Assembly: GCA_037190665.1 (NCBI GenBank)
Contig: JBBCJT010000224.1
Coordinates: 1 to 23,542 of the forward strand
Direction of reading: 5' to 3'
From: JBBCJT01 sp037190665
GTDB taxonomy: Bacteria > Pseudomonadota > Alphaproteobacteria > Acetobacterales > Acetobacteraceae
DNA length: 23,542 nucleotides
A program made the translations under genes and the position numbers. Below are positions 1 through 10,768 of this stretch, one piece after another. The notes under the pieces are model-generated. The model did no database searches. It was not told the origin of the DNA and saw only the letters and a program-made list of their open reading frames with translations. Position 1 is the stretch's first letter. Each line of letters begins with the position of its first letter.

Positions 1-3069
<3,069 letters not shown>

Positions 3070-3078
3070 TGCCGGTTT

Positions 3079-3102
3079 CGGCCCGGGCGATGGCCCGGGC
3101 CG
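3079..3102 (+). repeat. GC-rich hairpin just after rpoC
   Basis: Ten-base perfect inverted repeat (cggcccgggc / gcccgggccg) with a GATG loop, starting 9 bases after the rpoC stop. No T-run follows, so it is not a standard terminator alone. It may protect the rpoC mRNA 3' end or add to the terminator 34 bases further on. Confidence 0.55.
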
Positions 3103-3135
3103 GGGCACGCCCGGCGTTTGAGGGCTGCACAGATC

Positions 3136-3172
3136 AGGCCGGCGGTGTTCGCATCGCCGGCCTTCGTCTTTG
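3136..3172 (+). terminator. Rho-independent terminator of the rpoBC transcript
   Basis: Twelve-pair stem, 3136-3147 with 3152-3163, including one G-U pair, closed by a TTCG loop at 3148-3151. A T-rich tail (tcgtctttg) follows. It separates rpoC from the promoter of rpsL. It resembles the terminator after rplQ in stem length, loop and tail. Confidence 0.8.
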
Positions 3173-3195
3173 TCGGGCCAGAAGCGGCCGTTTGG

Positions 3196-3225
3196 CTTGA
3201 CTCAGTAAGGGCCGGGTCATAGAAC
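3196..3225 (+). promoter_or_regulatory. Candidate sigma-70-type promoter of rpsL-rpsG-tuf
   Basis: CTTGACT at 3196-3202 is a good -35 element. A -10 element lies within 3218-3225 (catagaac; TAGAAC gives 17-base spacing). A GC-rich discriminator (cgcgcc) follows. The same gcttgactca block and the same kind of discriminator stand before rpsM, which strengthens both calls. The position just after the rpoC terminator also fits. Confidence 0.6.
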
Positions 3226-3433
3226 GCGCCCCTCGGCCGGCCCGGGCTCCCATCCGGGCCGCTGTCGTTGCAGGACCTGAAGCGCGCGGCGCCGTCGCCG
3301 GATTTCCGGACGGCCAAGGCCGCGGGCAGCAAGGAAGACCCGCCGGACGCGGAGCGGATGCTCCCGACCTGCGGGCATCGCCTGTGGCGGTGGCCGTGCC
3401 GGATTGTGACTGGGAAGAGAGAGCCGAGGCCGG
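3226..3433 (+). other. Long untranslated leader of rpsL
   Basis: About 200 bases lie between the likely transcription start and the rpsL ATG, with no supported gene. An 8-bp hairpin (cggcccgg 3238-3245 with ccgggccg 3254-3261) sits at the very 5' end of the predicted RNA. A purine-rich stretch (gggaagagagagccgagg) before 3430 holds the likely ribosome binding site. I see no recognisable riboswitch. Confidence 0.45.
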
Positions 3434-3805
3434 ATGCCGACCATCAACCAGCTGATCGCCAAGGGCCGCAAGCCGGCGTCGCACCGCAACAAGGTGCCCG
3501 CGCTGCAGGGCTGCCCGCAGAAGCGCGGCGTCTGCACGCGCGTCTACACGACGACGCCGAAGAAGCCGAACTCGGCGCTGCGAAAGGTCGCCAAGGTGCG
3601 GCTCGTCAACGGCTACGAAGTCGTCAGCTACATCCCGGGCGAGGGGCACAACCTGCAGGAACACTCGGTGGTGCTGATCCGCGGCGGGCGCGTGAAGGAC
3701 CTGCCGGGCGTGCGCTACCACATCCTGCGCGGCGTGCTCGACACCCAGGGTATCGCCAAGCGCCGTCAGCGCCGCTCGCTGTACGGCGCCAAGCGGCCGA
3801 AGTGA
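3434..3805 (+). CDS. rpsL: 30S ribosomal protein S12
   Basis: S12 sits at the decoding centre of the small subunit and helps monitor codon-anticodon pairing. The product is 123 residues, the usual length. The conserved TTPKKPNSALRK segment gives Lys43, and GRVKDLPGVRYH gives Lys88 and Asp89. Both lysines are the classical streptomycin-resistance positions and are unchanged, so nothing here predicts resistance. The Asp is the residue that RimO methylthiolates in other bacteria. ATG at 3434 follows GAGG at 3426-3429. rpsG starts ten bases after the stop, so the two are cotranscribed, as in nearly all bacteria. Confidence 0.98.
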   Translation: MPTINQLIAKGRKPASHRNKVPALQGCPQKRGVCTRVYTTTPKKPNSALRKVAKVRLVNGYEVVSYIPGEGHNLQEHSVVLIRGGRVKDLPGVRYHILRGVLDTQGIAKRRQRRSLYGAKRPK

Positions 3806-3815
3806 GGAGAGGCCG

Positions 3816-4292
3816 ATGAGCCGTCGTCGCCGCGCGGTCAAGCGCGAGATCCTGCCCGACGCCAAGTATGGCGACGTCGTCATCACGCGTTTCATGAACG
3901 TGCTGATGTATGACGGCAAGAAGTCCGCCGCCGAAGGCATCGTCTACGGCGCGCTCGACGTGGTGAAGAAGAAGGGCGGCTCGGGTGCCGACCCGGTGCG
4001 CCTGTTCCACGAGGCGCTGGACAACGTGAAGCCGGCGGTCGAGGTGCGCAGCCGCCGCGTCGGTGGCGCCACCTACCAGGTGCCGGTCGAGGTGCGCGCA
4101 GAGCGGCGCCAGGCGCTGGCGATCCGCTGGATCATCGACGCCGCCCGCAAGCGCGGCGAGCACACGATGGAGGATCGGCTGTCCAACGAGCTCATGGACG
4201 CCGTCAACAACCGCGGGTCCGCCGTGAAGAAGCGGGAGGACACGCATCGCATGGCCGAAGCCAACAAGGCCTTCAGCCACTACCGCTGGTAA
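3816..4292 (+). CDS. rpsG: 30S ribosomal protein S7
   Basis: S7 starts assembly of the 30S head by binding the 3' domain of 16S rRNA and lines the tRNA exit site. The 158-residue product has the basic N-terminus (MSRRRRAVKRE), the EVRSRRVGGATYQVPVEV beta-ribbon around residues 76-93, and the usual C-terminal end HYRW. A GGAGAGG ribosome binding site lies between the rpsL stop and the ATG. The next gene is tuf at 45 bases, not the expected fusA. Confidence 0.98.
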   Translation: MSRRRRAVKREILPDAKYGDVVITRFMNVLMYDGKKSAAEGIVYGALDVVKKKGGSGADPVRLFHEALDNVKPAVEVRSRRVGGATYQVPVEVRAERRQALAIRWIIDAARKRGEHTMEDRLSNELMDAVNNRGSAVKKREDTHRMAEANKAFSHYRW

Positions 4293-4337
4293 CCGCAGCT
4301 ACCCCAAGACCCCAGATCAGGGCCTACGGAGAAGACG

Positions 4338-5528
<1,191 letters not shown>

Positions 5529-5553
5529 GCCTGACGGTAAGACACTAGAAGAG

Positions 5554-5611
5554 AAGGAGCGCGCGCGCAGATAGGGCGGGACTTGGCACCCTGCGCGCGC
5601 GCACAGTTCAG
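5554..5611 (+). promoter_or_regulatory. rpsJ translation-initiation region with a hairpin between Shine-Dalgarno and start
   Basis: The tuf-rpsJ gap is 83 bases. Its only good ribosome binding site, AAGGAG at 5554-5559, is more than 50 bases before the ATG at 5612. Between them lies a perfect 12-base inverted repeat: gcgcgcgcgcag at 5559-5570 and ctgcgcgcgcgc at 5591-5602, with a 20-base loop. If the stem forms, AAGGA is brought to nine unpaired bases from the ATG, a normal spacing. No T-run follows, so it is not a terminator. The bridging role is inferred; the repeat itself is directly visible. Confidence 0.55.
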
Positions 5612-5923
5612 ATGGTCGACAGCCAGAACATCCGCATTCGCCTGAAGGCGTACGATCACCGCGTGCTGGACAACAGCACGAAGGAGATCGTGAACACGGC
5701 CAAGCGGACCGGCGCGCGCGTGCGCGGCCCGATCCCGCTGCCCACGAACATCGAGCGTTTCACTGTGAACCGCTCGCCGCACGTGGACAAGAAGAGCCGC
5801 GAGCAGTTCGAGATGCGGACGCACCGGCGCCTGCTGGATATCGTCGACCCCACGCCGCAGACGGTGGACGCGCTGATGAAGCTCGACCTCGCCGCCGGCG
5901 TGGACGTCGAGATCAAGATCTGA
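5612..5923 (+). CDS. rpsJ: 30S ribosomal protein S10
   Basis: S10 is part of the 30S head and, in other bacteria, also works with NusB in transcription antitermination. The 103-residue product has the conserved start QNIRIRLKAYDHR, the loop RTGARVRGPIPLPT and the segment SREQFEMRTHRRLLDI. ATG 5612 is chosen because it gives the family N-terminus and no other in-frame start lies nearby upstream. It has no close Shine-Dalgarno sequence, which is unusual for so heavily expressed a gene (see the hairpin at 5559-5602). It heads the S10 gene series, with rplC 20 bases after. Confidence 0.97.
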   Translation: MVDSQNIRIRLKAYDHRVLDNSTKEIVNTAKRTGARVRGPIPLPTNIERFTVNRSPHVDKKSREQFEMRTHRRLLDIVDPTPQTVDALMKLDLAAGVDVEIKI

Positions 5924-5943
5924 GCGCGGGAGGGATCACTCTC

Positions 5944-6618
5944 ATGCGCACGGGTCTGATTGCCCGCAAGCTCGGCATGACGCGCATCTTCCGTGACGAC
6001 GGCTCGCATGTGCCGGTCACGGTGCTGCATCTGGACCAGGTCCAGGTGGTGGCGCAGCGCACCGCCGAGAAGGACGGCTACGACGCGGTCCAGCTCGGCT
6101 GGGGCGCGGCGAAGGTGAAGAACGTCAGCAAGCCGAACAAGGGTCACTTCGCCAAGGCGAAGGTGGAGCCGAAGGCGAAGCTGGTCGAGTTCCGCGTGGC
6201 CGCCGATGCGGCGGTGGATGTCGGCGCGACGCTGACGGCCGCGCATTTCGTGCCCGGCCAGAAGGTCGACGTCACCGGCACCACGATCGGCAAGGGCTTC
6301 GCCGGTCCGATGAAGCGGTGGAACTTCCGCGGCCTCGAGGCGACGCACGGCGTATCCGTCAGCCACCGCAGCCACGGTTCGACCGGCCAGCGGCAGGATC
6401 CGGGCCGGACGTTCAAGAACAAGAAGATGGCGGGTCATCTCGGCGTCGAGCGCGTCACCACCCTCAACCTCGAGGTGGCGGCGGTGGACGTGGAGAAGGG
6501 CCTGCTGATGGTGAAGGGCGCGGTGCCGGGGCCGAAGGGTGGCTTCGTGCGCGTGCGCGATGCGGTCAAGCGGCCGCGCCATGCCGACGTGCCGTATCCG
6601 GCCGCGGTCGCGGGCTGA
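5944..6618 (+). CDS. rplC: 50S ribosomal protein L3
   Basis: L3 binds 23S rRNA early in assembly, and its long loop reaches towards the peptidyl transferase centre. The product has 224 residues. The start RTGLIARKLGMTRIF and the loop GQRQDPGRTFKNKKMAGHLG are typical; the latter includes the conserved Gln region methylated by PrmB in other proteobacteria. The ATG at 5944 follows GGGAGGGA at 5928-5935. The gene is separated by ten bases from rplD. Confidence 0.97.
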   Translation: MRTGLIARKLGMTRIFRDDGSHVPVTVLHLDQVQVVAQRTAEKDGYDAVQLGWGAAKVKNVSKPNKGHFAKAKVEPKAKLVEFRVAADAAVDVGATLTAAHFVPGQKVDVTGTTIGKGFAGPMKRWNFRGLEATHGVSVSHRSHGSTGQRQDPGRTFKNKKMAGHLGVERVTTLNLEVAAVDVEKGLLMVKGAVPGPKGGFVRVRDAVKRPRHADVPYPAAVAG

Positions 6619-6628
6619 GGGGGCGGCG

Positions 6629-7246
6629 ATGAAGATCAACGTCATCACGCTGGACAATACCAGCGCCGGTGAGGCGGAACTGCCCGACACGCTGTTCGGG
6701 GCGGAGCCGCGCGAGGACATCATGGCGCGCGTGGTGCACTGGCAGCTCGCCAAGCGCCGCGCCGGCACCCATCGCGTGAAGAGCCTCAAGGACGTGTCCG
6801 GCACGACCAAGAAGCCCTACAAGCAGAAGGGCACCGGCAACGCCCGCCAGGGCAGCCTGCGGTCGCCGCAGTTCCGCGGCGGCGGCGTGGTGCATGGCCC
6901 GGTCGTGCGCGACCACGGCTACAGCCTGCCGAAGAAGGTGCGCCAGCTCGGGCTGATCTCGGCCCTTTCGCAGAAGGCGCGCGACGGCAAGCTCGTGGTG
7001 ATCGAGACGGCCGCGGGCGATGCGAAGACCGGCGCGCTGGCGAAGAAGGTGAAGGCGCTCGGCTGGTCCTCCGCCCTGGTGGTGGACGGCGGCGCGGTCG
7101 ATGTCGGCTTCCTGCGCGCGGCGCGCAACATCCCGGGTCTGGACGTGCTGCCGACCATCGGCGCGAACGTCTACGACATCCTGAACCACGACGTGCTCGC
7201 GGTGACGCGCGCCGGCGTCGAGGCCCTGAAGGAGCGGCTGGCATGA
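6629..7246 (+). CDS. rplD: 50S ribosomal protein L4
   Basis: L4 binds domain I of 23S rRNA, and its extended loop lines the peptide exit tunnel. In E. coli it also represses the S10 operon, but no matching long leader is visible here. The product is 205 residues from ATG 6629, starting MKINVITLDN. The tunnel loop includes KPYKQKGTGNARQGSLRSPQ, followed by FRGGGVVHGP. A further ATG upstream in the same frame at 6539 lies inside rplC and would add 30 residues not found in the family, so I reject it. The stop overlaps the rplW start by four bases (ATGA). Confidence 0.97.
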   Translation: MKINVITLDNTSAGEAELPDTLFGAEPREDIMARVVHWQLAKRRAGTHRVKSLKDVSGTTKKPYKQKGTGNARQGSLRSPQFRGGGVVHGPVVRDHGYSLPKKVRQLGLISALSQKARDGKLVVIETAAGDAKTGALAKKVKALGWSSALVVDGGAVDVGFLRAARNIPGLDVLPTIGANVYDILNHDVLAVTRAGVEALKERLA

Positions 7247-7578
7247 GCGACGCCCCCGCAAGCAAGGCCCCGCGCGTGAAGCTGTCGCGCGAGGCGATGT
7301 ACGAGATCATCCGCAGCCCGGTCGTCACCGAGAAGGCGACGGCGCTGAGCGAGAGCGGCCAGGTCGTGTTCCGCGTCGCGATCGACGCGACCAAGCCGCA
7401 GATCAAGGCGGCGGTCGAGGGTCTGTTCGGCGTGAAGGTGCTGGGCGTGAACACGCTCGTGCAGAAGGGCAAGACCAAGCGCTTCCGCGGCCGGCCGGGC
7501 CGGCGAAGCGATGTGAAGAAGGCGTTCGTGCGCCTGGCCGCGGGTCAGCAGATCGACCTGACCACGGGCTTGGCGTGA
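7243..7578 (+). CDS. rplW: 50S ribosomal protein L23
   Basis: L23 sits at the exit of the peptide tunnel and is the docking point for trigger factor and signal recognition particle in bacteria. The 111-residue product has IIRSPVVTEKATALSE near the N-terminus and the basic loop KGKTKRFRGRPGRRSDVKKA. Compared with the core family it has a short N-terminal extension (SDAPASKAPRVKLSRE), common in alphaproteobacteria. It starts within the rplD stop codon (ATGA), which indicates coupled translation, and is followed after 11 bases by rplB. Confidence 0.96.
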   Translation: MSDAPASKAPRVKLSREAMYEIIRSPVVTEKATALSESGQVVFRVAIDATKPQIKAAVEGLFGVKVLGVNTLVQKGKTKRFRGRPGRRSDVKKAFVRLAAGQQIDLTTGLA

Positions 7579-7589
7579 GGGGCTGAACG

Positions 7590-8423
7590 ATGGCGCTGAA
7601 GCATTTCAATCCGGTCACGCCGAGCCTCCGCGGCACGGTGCTGGTCGACCGGTCGGAGCTGTGGAAGGGCAAGCCCGTCAAGGGCCTGACCGAAGGCAAG
7701 CATTCGTCCGGTGGCCGCAACAACCACGGCCGCATCACCAGTCGCTTCCGTGGCGGCGGGCACAAGCAGGCCTATCGCTACGTCGATTTCAAGCGGCGCA
7801 AGTTCGACGTGCCGGCCGTTGTCGAGCGGCTGGAATACGACCCGAACCGCACCGCCTGGATCGCGCTGATCAAGTACCAGGACGGCGAGCTCGCCTACAT
7901 CCTCGCGCCGCAGCGGCTGAAGGCCGGCGACACCGTGATCTCCTCCGGTGACCGCGCCGACATCAAGCCGGGCAACGCGATGCCGATGGCGGCGATCCCG
8001 GTGGGCACGATCATCCACAACATCGAGATGAAGCTCGGTGCCGGTGGCAAGGTCGCGCGCTCGGCGGGGACCTTCGCGCAGCTCGTCGGCAAGGACGCCG
8101 GCTACGCGCAGATCAAGCTGAAGTCGGGCGAACTGCGGCTGGTCCGCGCCGAATGCCTCGCGACCGTGGGCGCGGTGTCCAACCCGGACAACCAGAACGT
8201 CCAGATCGGCAAGGCGGGGCGCAGCCGCTGGCTGGGTCGCAAGCCGCACAACCGCGGCGTGACCATGAACCCGATCGACCATCCGCATGGCGGCGGCGAG
8301 GGCCGCACCTCCGGCGGCCGTCATCCGGTCACCCCGTGGGGCAAGCCGACCAAGGGCGCGAAGACGCGCAGCAACAAGCGGACGGACGGGCTGATCGTCC
8401 GTCGCCGGAACAAGGGCAAGTAG
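7590..8423 (+). CDS. rplB: 50S ribosomal protein L2
   Basis: L2 is a primary 23S rRNA binder needed for subunit joining and peptidyl transferase activity. The 277-residue product carries the N-terminal GGRNNHGRITSRFRGGGHK region and the essential C-terminal motif NPIDHPHGGGEGR at residues 227-239, followed by HPVTPWGKPTKG. The ATG follows GAGGGG near the rplW stop. The length and all landmarks are normal. Confidence 0.98.
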   Translation: MALKHFNPVTPSLRGTVLVDRSELWKGKPVKGLTEGKHSSGGRNNHGRITSRFRGGGHKQAYRYVDFKRRKFDVPAVVERLEYDPNRTAWIALIKYQDGELAYILAPQRLKAGDTVISSGDRADIKPGNAMPMAAIPVGTIIHNIEMKLGAGGKVARSAGTFAQLVGKDAGYAQIKLKSGELRLVRAECLATVGAVSNPDNQNVQIGKAGRSRWLGRKPHNRGVTMNPIDHPHGGGEGRTSGGRHPVTPWGKPTKGAKTRSNKRTDGLIVRRRNKGK

Positions 8424-8427
8424 CGCC

Positions 8428-8706
8428 ATGGCACGTTCCGTATGGAAGGGGCCGTTCGTGGACGGCTACCTGCTCAAGAAGGCCGATGCGTCGCGCGCTT
8501 CGGGCCGCAACGAGATCATCAAGATCTGGTCGCGCCGCAGCACGATCCTGCCGCAGTTCGTGGGCCTGACCTTCGGCGTCTACAACGGCCAGAAGTTCCT
8601 GCCCGTGCAGGTCACGGAGAACATGGTCGGCCACAAGTTCGGCGAGTTCTCGCCGACGCGGACCTTCACCGGTCACGCGGCCGACAAGAAGGCGAGGCGG
8701 GGCTGA
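8428..8706 (+). CDS. rpsS: 30S ribosomal protein S19
   Basis: S19 forms a complex with S13 in the head of the small subunit near the A-site tRNA. The 92-residue product has the typical SVWKGPFVDGYLLKKA start, IKIWSRRSTILPQFVG, and GHKFGEFSPTRTFTGHAADK near the C-terminus. ATG 8428 is four bases after the rplB stop. The upstream sequence has only a weak ribosome binding site, which suggests translation is coupled to rplB. Confidence 0.97.
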   Translation: MARSVWKGPFVDGYLLKKADASRASGRNEIIKIWSRRSTILPQFVGLTFGVYNGQKFLPVQVTENMVGHKFGEFSPTRTFTGHAADKKARRG

Positions 8707-8707
8707 G

Positions 8708-9115
8708 ATGAGCAAGCCGAAGCATACCCGCACCCTCGCCGAGACCGAGGCGCAGGCGATCGTCAGCAACCTGCGGGTCAGCCCGCGCAAGCTGAACGTG
8801 GTCGCCGGCATGATCCGCAACCTGCCGGCCGGGCAGGCGCGCGCAGCCCTTGCGTTCAGCAAGCGCCGCATCGCGCAGTCCGTGCTCAAGGCGCTCGACT
8901 CGGCGATCGCGAATGCCGAGAACAACCACCAGCTCGATGTCGATCGGCTGCTGGTGTCGCGCGCCGAAGTGGGCCGTTCCGTGGTGATGAAGCGCTTCCA
9001 CGCGCGCGGCCGTGGCCGGTCGGCGCGGGTGGAGAAGTGGTTCAGCCACCTCAAGATCGTCGTCGCCGAGCGGGCGCAGGAGCCGGTGGCACCCCCGGCG
9101 CAGGAGGCCGCGTAA
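8708..9115 (+). CDS. rplV: 50S ribosomal protein L22
   Basis: L22 binds all domains of 23S rRNA, and its beta-hairpin lines the exit tunnel beside L4. The 135-residue product has VSNLRVSPRKLNVVAGMIRN in the N-terminal third and the hairpin segment MKRFHARGRGRSARVEKWFS. It ends with a tail of about 15 residues rich in Ala, Pro and Glu (RAQEPVAPPAQEAA), which E. coli L22 lacks. It starts one base after the rpsS stop, so the genes are probably coupled. Confidence 0.97.
   Translation: MSKPKHTRTLAETEAQAIVSNLRVSPRKLNVVAGMIRNLPAGQARAALAFSKRRIAQSVLKALDSAIANAENNHQLDVDRLLVSRAEVGRSVVMKRFHARGRGRSARVEKWFSHLKIVVAERAQEPVAPPAQEAA
9102..9107 (+). promoter_or_regulatory. Shine-Dalgarno sequence that fixes the rpsC GTG start
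   Basis: AGGAGG lies inside the 3' end of rplV, nine bases before GTG 9117. It is the best ribosome binding site in this series and decides the start of rpsC. Confidence 0.8.
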
Positions 9116-9116
9116 C

Positions 9117-9794
9117 GTGGGTCAGAAAGTCAATCCGGTCGGGCTGCGGCTCGGCATCAACCGCACCTGGGACAGCCGCTGGTTCGCCGGCGGCGACTAC
9201 TCCAAGCTGCTGCACGACGACCTGTCGCTGCGCCGCCACCTGCGCGAGAAGCTGACCGGCGCGGGCGTCTCCCGCGTCGTGATCGAGCGCCCGGCCAAGA
9301 AGCCGCGCGTGACGATCTACGCGGCGCGCCCCGGCGTGGTGATCGGCAAGAAGGGCCAGGACATCGAGGCGCTCCGCAAGGACCTGGCCCGCAAGGCCGG
9401 CGCCGAGGTGTCGCTGAACATCGTCGAGATCCGCAAGCCGGAGATCGACGCGACCCTGGTGGCCGAGAACATCGCCCAGCAGCTCGAGCGCCGCGTGGCG
9501 TTCCGCCGCGCGATGAAGCGCGCGGTGCAGTCGGCGATGCGCCTCGGCGCGGGCGGCATCCGCATCCAGTGCGGCGGCCGTCTGGGTGGGGCGGAGATCG
9601 CCCGCGTGGAGTGGTACCGCGAAGCGCGCGTGCCGCTGCACACGCTGCGCGCGGACATCGATTTCGGCACCGCCACGGCCAAGACGACCTACGGCACCTG
9701 CGGCGTGAAGGTCTGGATCTTCAAGGGTGAGATCCTGGCGCACGACCCGATGGCGCAGGACCGTCGCATGGCCGAGCAGGCGCCGCAGAGGTAA
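9117..9794 (+). CDS. rpsC: 30S ribosomal protein S3
   Basis: S3 is at the mRNA entry channel and takes part in the helicase activity of the ribosome. The 225-residue product starts GQKVNPVGLRLGINRTWDSR. The KH-type motif VVIGKKGQDI has its GKKG at residues 77-80. The C-terminal domain includes GRLGGAEIARVEWYREARVPLHTLRADI, given here in parts: GRLGGAEIARVEW then YREARVPLHTLRADI. The start is GTG, supported by a perfect AGGAGG nine bases upstream and the family N-terminus; an earlier ATG at 9012 lies inside rplV and would give a foreign, Arg-rich extension. Confidence 0.97.
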   Translation: MGQKVNPVGLRLGINRTWDSRWFAGGDYSKLLHDDLSLRRHLREKLTGAGVSRVVIERPAKKPRVTIYAARPGVVIGKKGQDIEALRKDLARKAGAEVSLNIVEIRKPEIDATLVAENIAQQLERRVAFRRAMKRAVQSAMRLGAGGIRIQCGGRLGGAEIARVEWYREARVPLHTLRADIDFGTATAKTTYGTCGVKVWIFKGEILAHDPMAQDRRMAEQAPQR

Positions 9795-9797
9795 GTC

Positions 9798-10214
9798 ATG
9801 CTTTCTCCCAAGCGCACGAAATATCGCAAGGCCCACAAGGGCCGCATCCACGGGCTGGCGAAGGGCGGCACCGCGCTGAACTTCGGCGCCTTCGGCCTGA
9901 AGGCGCTGGAGCCCGAGCGGGTGACGGCGCGGCAGATCGAATCCGCCCGTCGCGCCATCACGCGCGCGATGAAGCGCGCCGGCCGCGTGTGGATCCGCAT
10001 CTTCCCGGACGTGCCGGTCTCGACCAAGCCGGCCGAGGTCCGCATGGGCTCCGGCAAGGGCGCGCCCGAGTACTGGGTGTGCCGCGTGAAGCCCGGCCGG
10101 ATCATGTTCGAGATCGACGGCGTGTCGCAGGAGCTGGCGCGTGAGGCGCTGACGCTCGGCGCGGCGAAGCTGCCGATCAAGACCAAGCTGGTCACCCGTC
10201 TGGGTGCGGAGTGA
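9798..10214 (+). CDS. rplP: 50S ribosomal protein L16
   Basis: L16 organises the A-site region of the large subunit. The 138-residue product starts MLSPKRTKYRKAHKGRIHG and carries KPAEVRMGSGKGAPEYWVC; Arg82 there corresponds to the arginine hydroxylated in E. coli L16. The C-terminus AAKLPIKTKLVTRLGAE is typical. The ATG lies three bases after the rpsC stop. Confidence 0.97.
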   Translation: MLSPKRTKYRKAHKGRIHGLAKGGTALNFGAFGLKALEPERVTARQIESARRAITRAMKRAGRVWIRIFPDVPVSTKPAEVRMGSGKGAPEYWVCRVKPGRIMFEIDGVSQELAREALTLGAAKLPIKTKLVTRLGAE

Positions 10215-10219
10215 GCGCG

Positions 10220-10429
10220 ATGACGAAGCCTGTCGATATCCGCGCCAAGACGTCGGACGAGCTGGAGACCCAGCTGCTGGACCTGCGCAAGGAGCAGTTC
10301 AACCTGCGTTTCCAGCGTGCGTCCGGCCAGCTTGAGGCTGTGGGCCGCGTGAAGGCCGTGCGCCGCGACATCGCGCGCATCAAGACCATCCTGGCGGAGA
10401 AGTCACGCTCCGCCGCGGCTGCGAAGTAA
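10220..10429 (+). CDS. rpmC: 50S ribosomal protein L29
   Basis: L29 sits beside L23 at the tunnel exit. It is a small helical hairpin of 69 residues here, with the family signature LRKEQFNLRFQRASGQLE in the middle and a short Ala-rich end. I choose ATG 10220, which gives the usual MTKP start and has GGAG at 10208-10211, eight bases before it. A GTG at 10211, in frame and overlapping the rplP stop by four bases, would add only three residues and cannot be excluded. Confidence 0.93.
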   Translation: MTKPVDIRAKTSDELETQLLDLRKEQFNLRFQRASGQLEAVGRVKAVRRDIARIKTILAEKSRSAAAAK

Positions 10430-10439
10430 GGAGGGGAGT

Positions 10440-10757
10440 ATGCCCAGGCGCGTGCTCACCGGGCGTGTGGTCAGCGACAAGACGGACAAGACCGTGACGG
10501 TCCTTGTCGAGCGTCGCGTGATGCACCCGCTCTACAAGAAGTTCATCCGCCGCTCGAAGCGGTACGCGGCGCACGACGAGGCCAACCTGTGCAAGGTGGA
10601 CGACGTGGTGCGCATCGAGGAATGCCGCCCGATCAGCAAGACCAAGTCCTGGCTGGTGATCGAGCGCAACGGCGAGGGCGTGGCCCGGCCGGAAGGCTTC
10701 AGCGCGCCCGCGCCGAAGGCTGCCGCCGCCGAAGCCGCCGCTCCGGCGCAGGGCTGA
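10440..10757 (+). CDS. rpsQ: 30S ribosomal protein S17
   Basis: S17 is a primary 16S rRNA binding protein of OB-fold type. The core includes GRVVSDKTDKTVTVLVERR, HPLYKKFIRRSKRYAAHDE and ECRPISKTKSWLVIE. At 105 residues it is longer than the E. coli protein by about 20, the difference being a C-terminal tail rich in Ala and Pro (APAPKAAAAEAAAPAQG). A strong AAGGAGGGGAG precedes the ATG. The tail is probably disordered and exposed on the subunit surface (inference). Confidence 0.96.
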   Translation: MPRRVLTGRVVSDKTDKTVTVLVERRVMHPLYKKFIRRSKRYAAHDEANLCKVDDVVRIEECRPISKTKSWLVIERNGEGVARPEGFSAPAPKAAAAEAAAPAQG

Positions 10758-10768
10758 GGTAGCGCGCG

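Noticed and set aside
3268..3819. Plus-strand frame starting in the rpsL leader, considered as a leader peptide
   Set aside because: It runs through rpsL in a wrong frame, has a TTG start without ribosome binding site, and becomes Arg/Ala-rich shadow sequence.
5559..5602. Hairpin before rpsJ as a terminator for tuf
   Set aside because: No T-run follows the stem, and rpsJ has no separate promoter that I can see after it.
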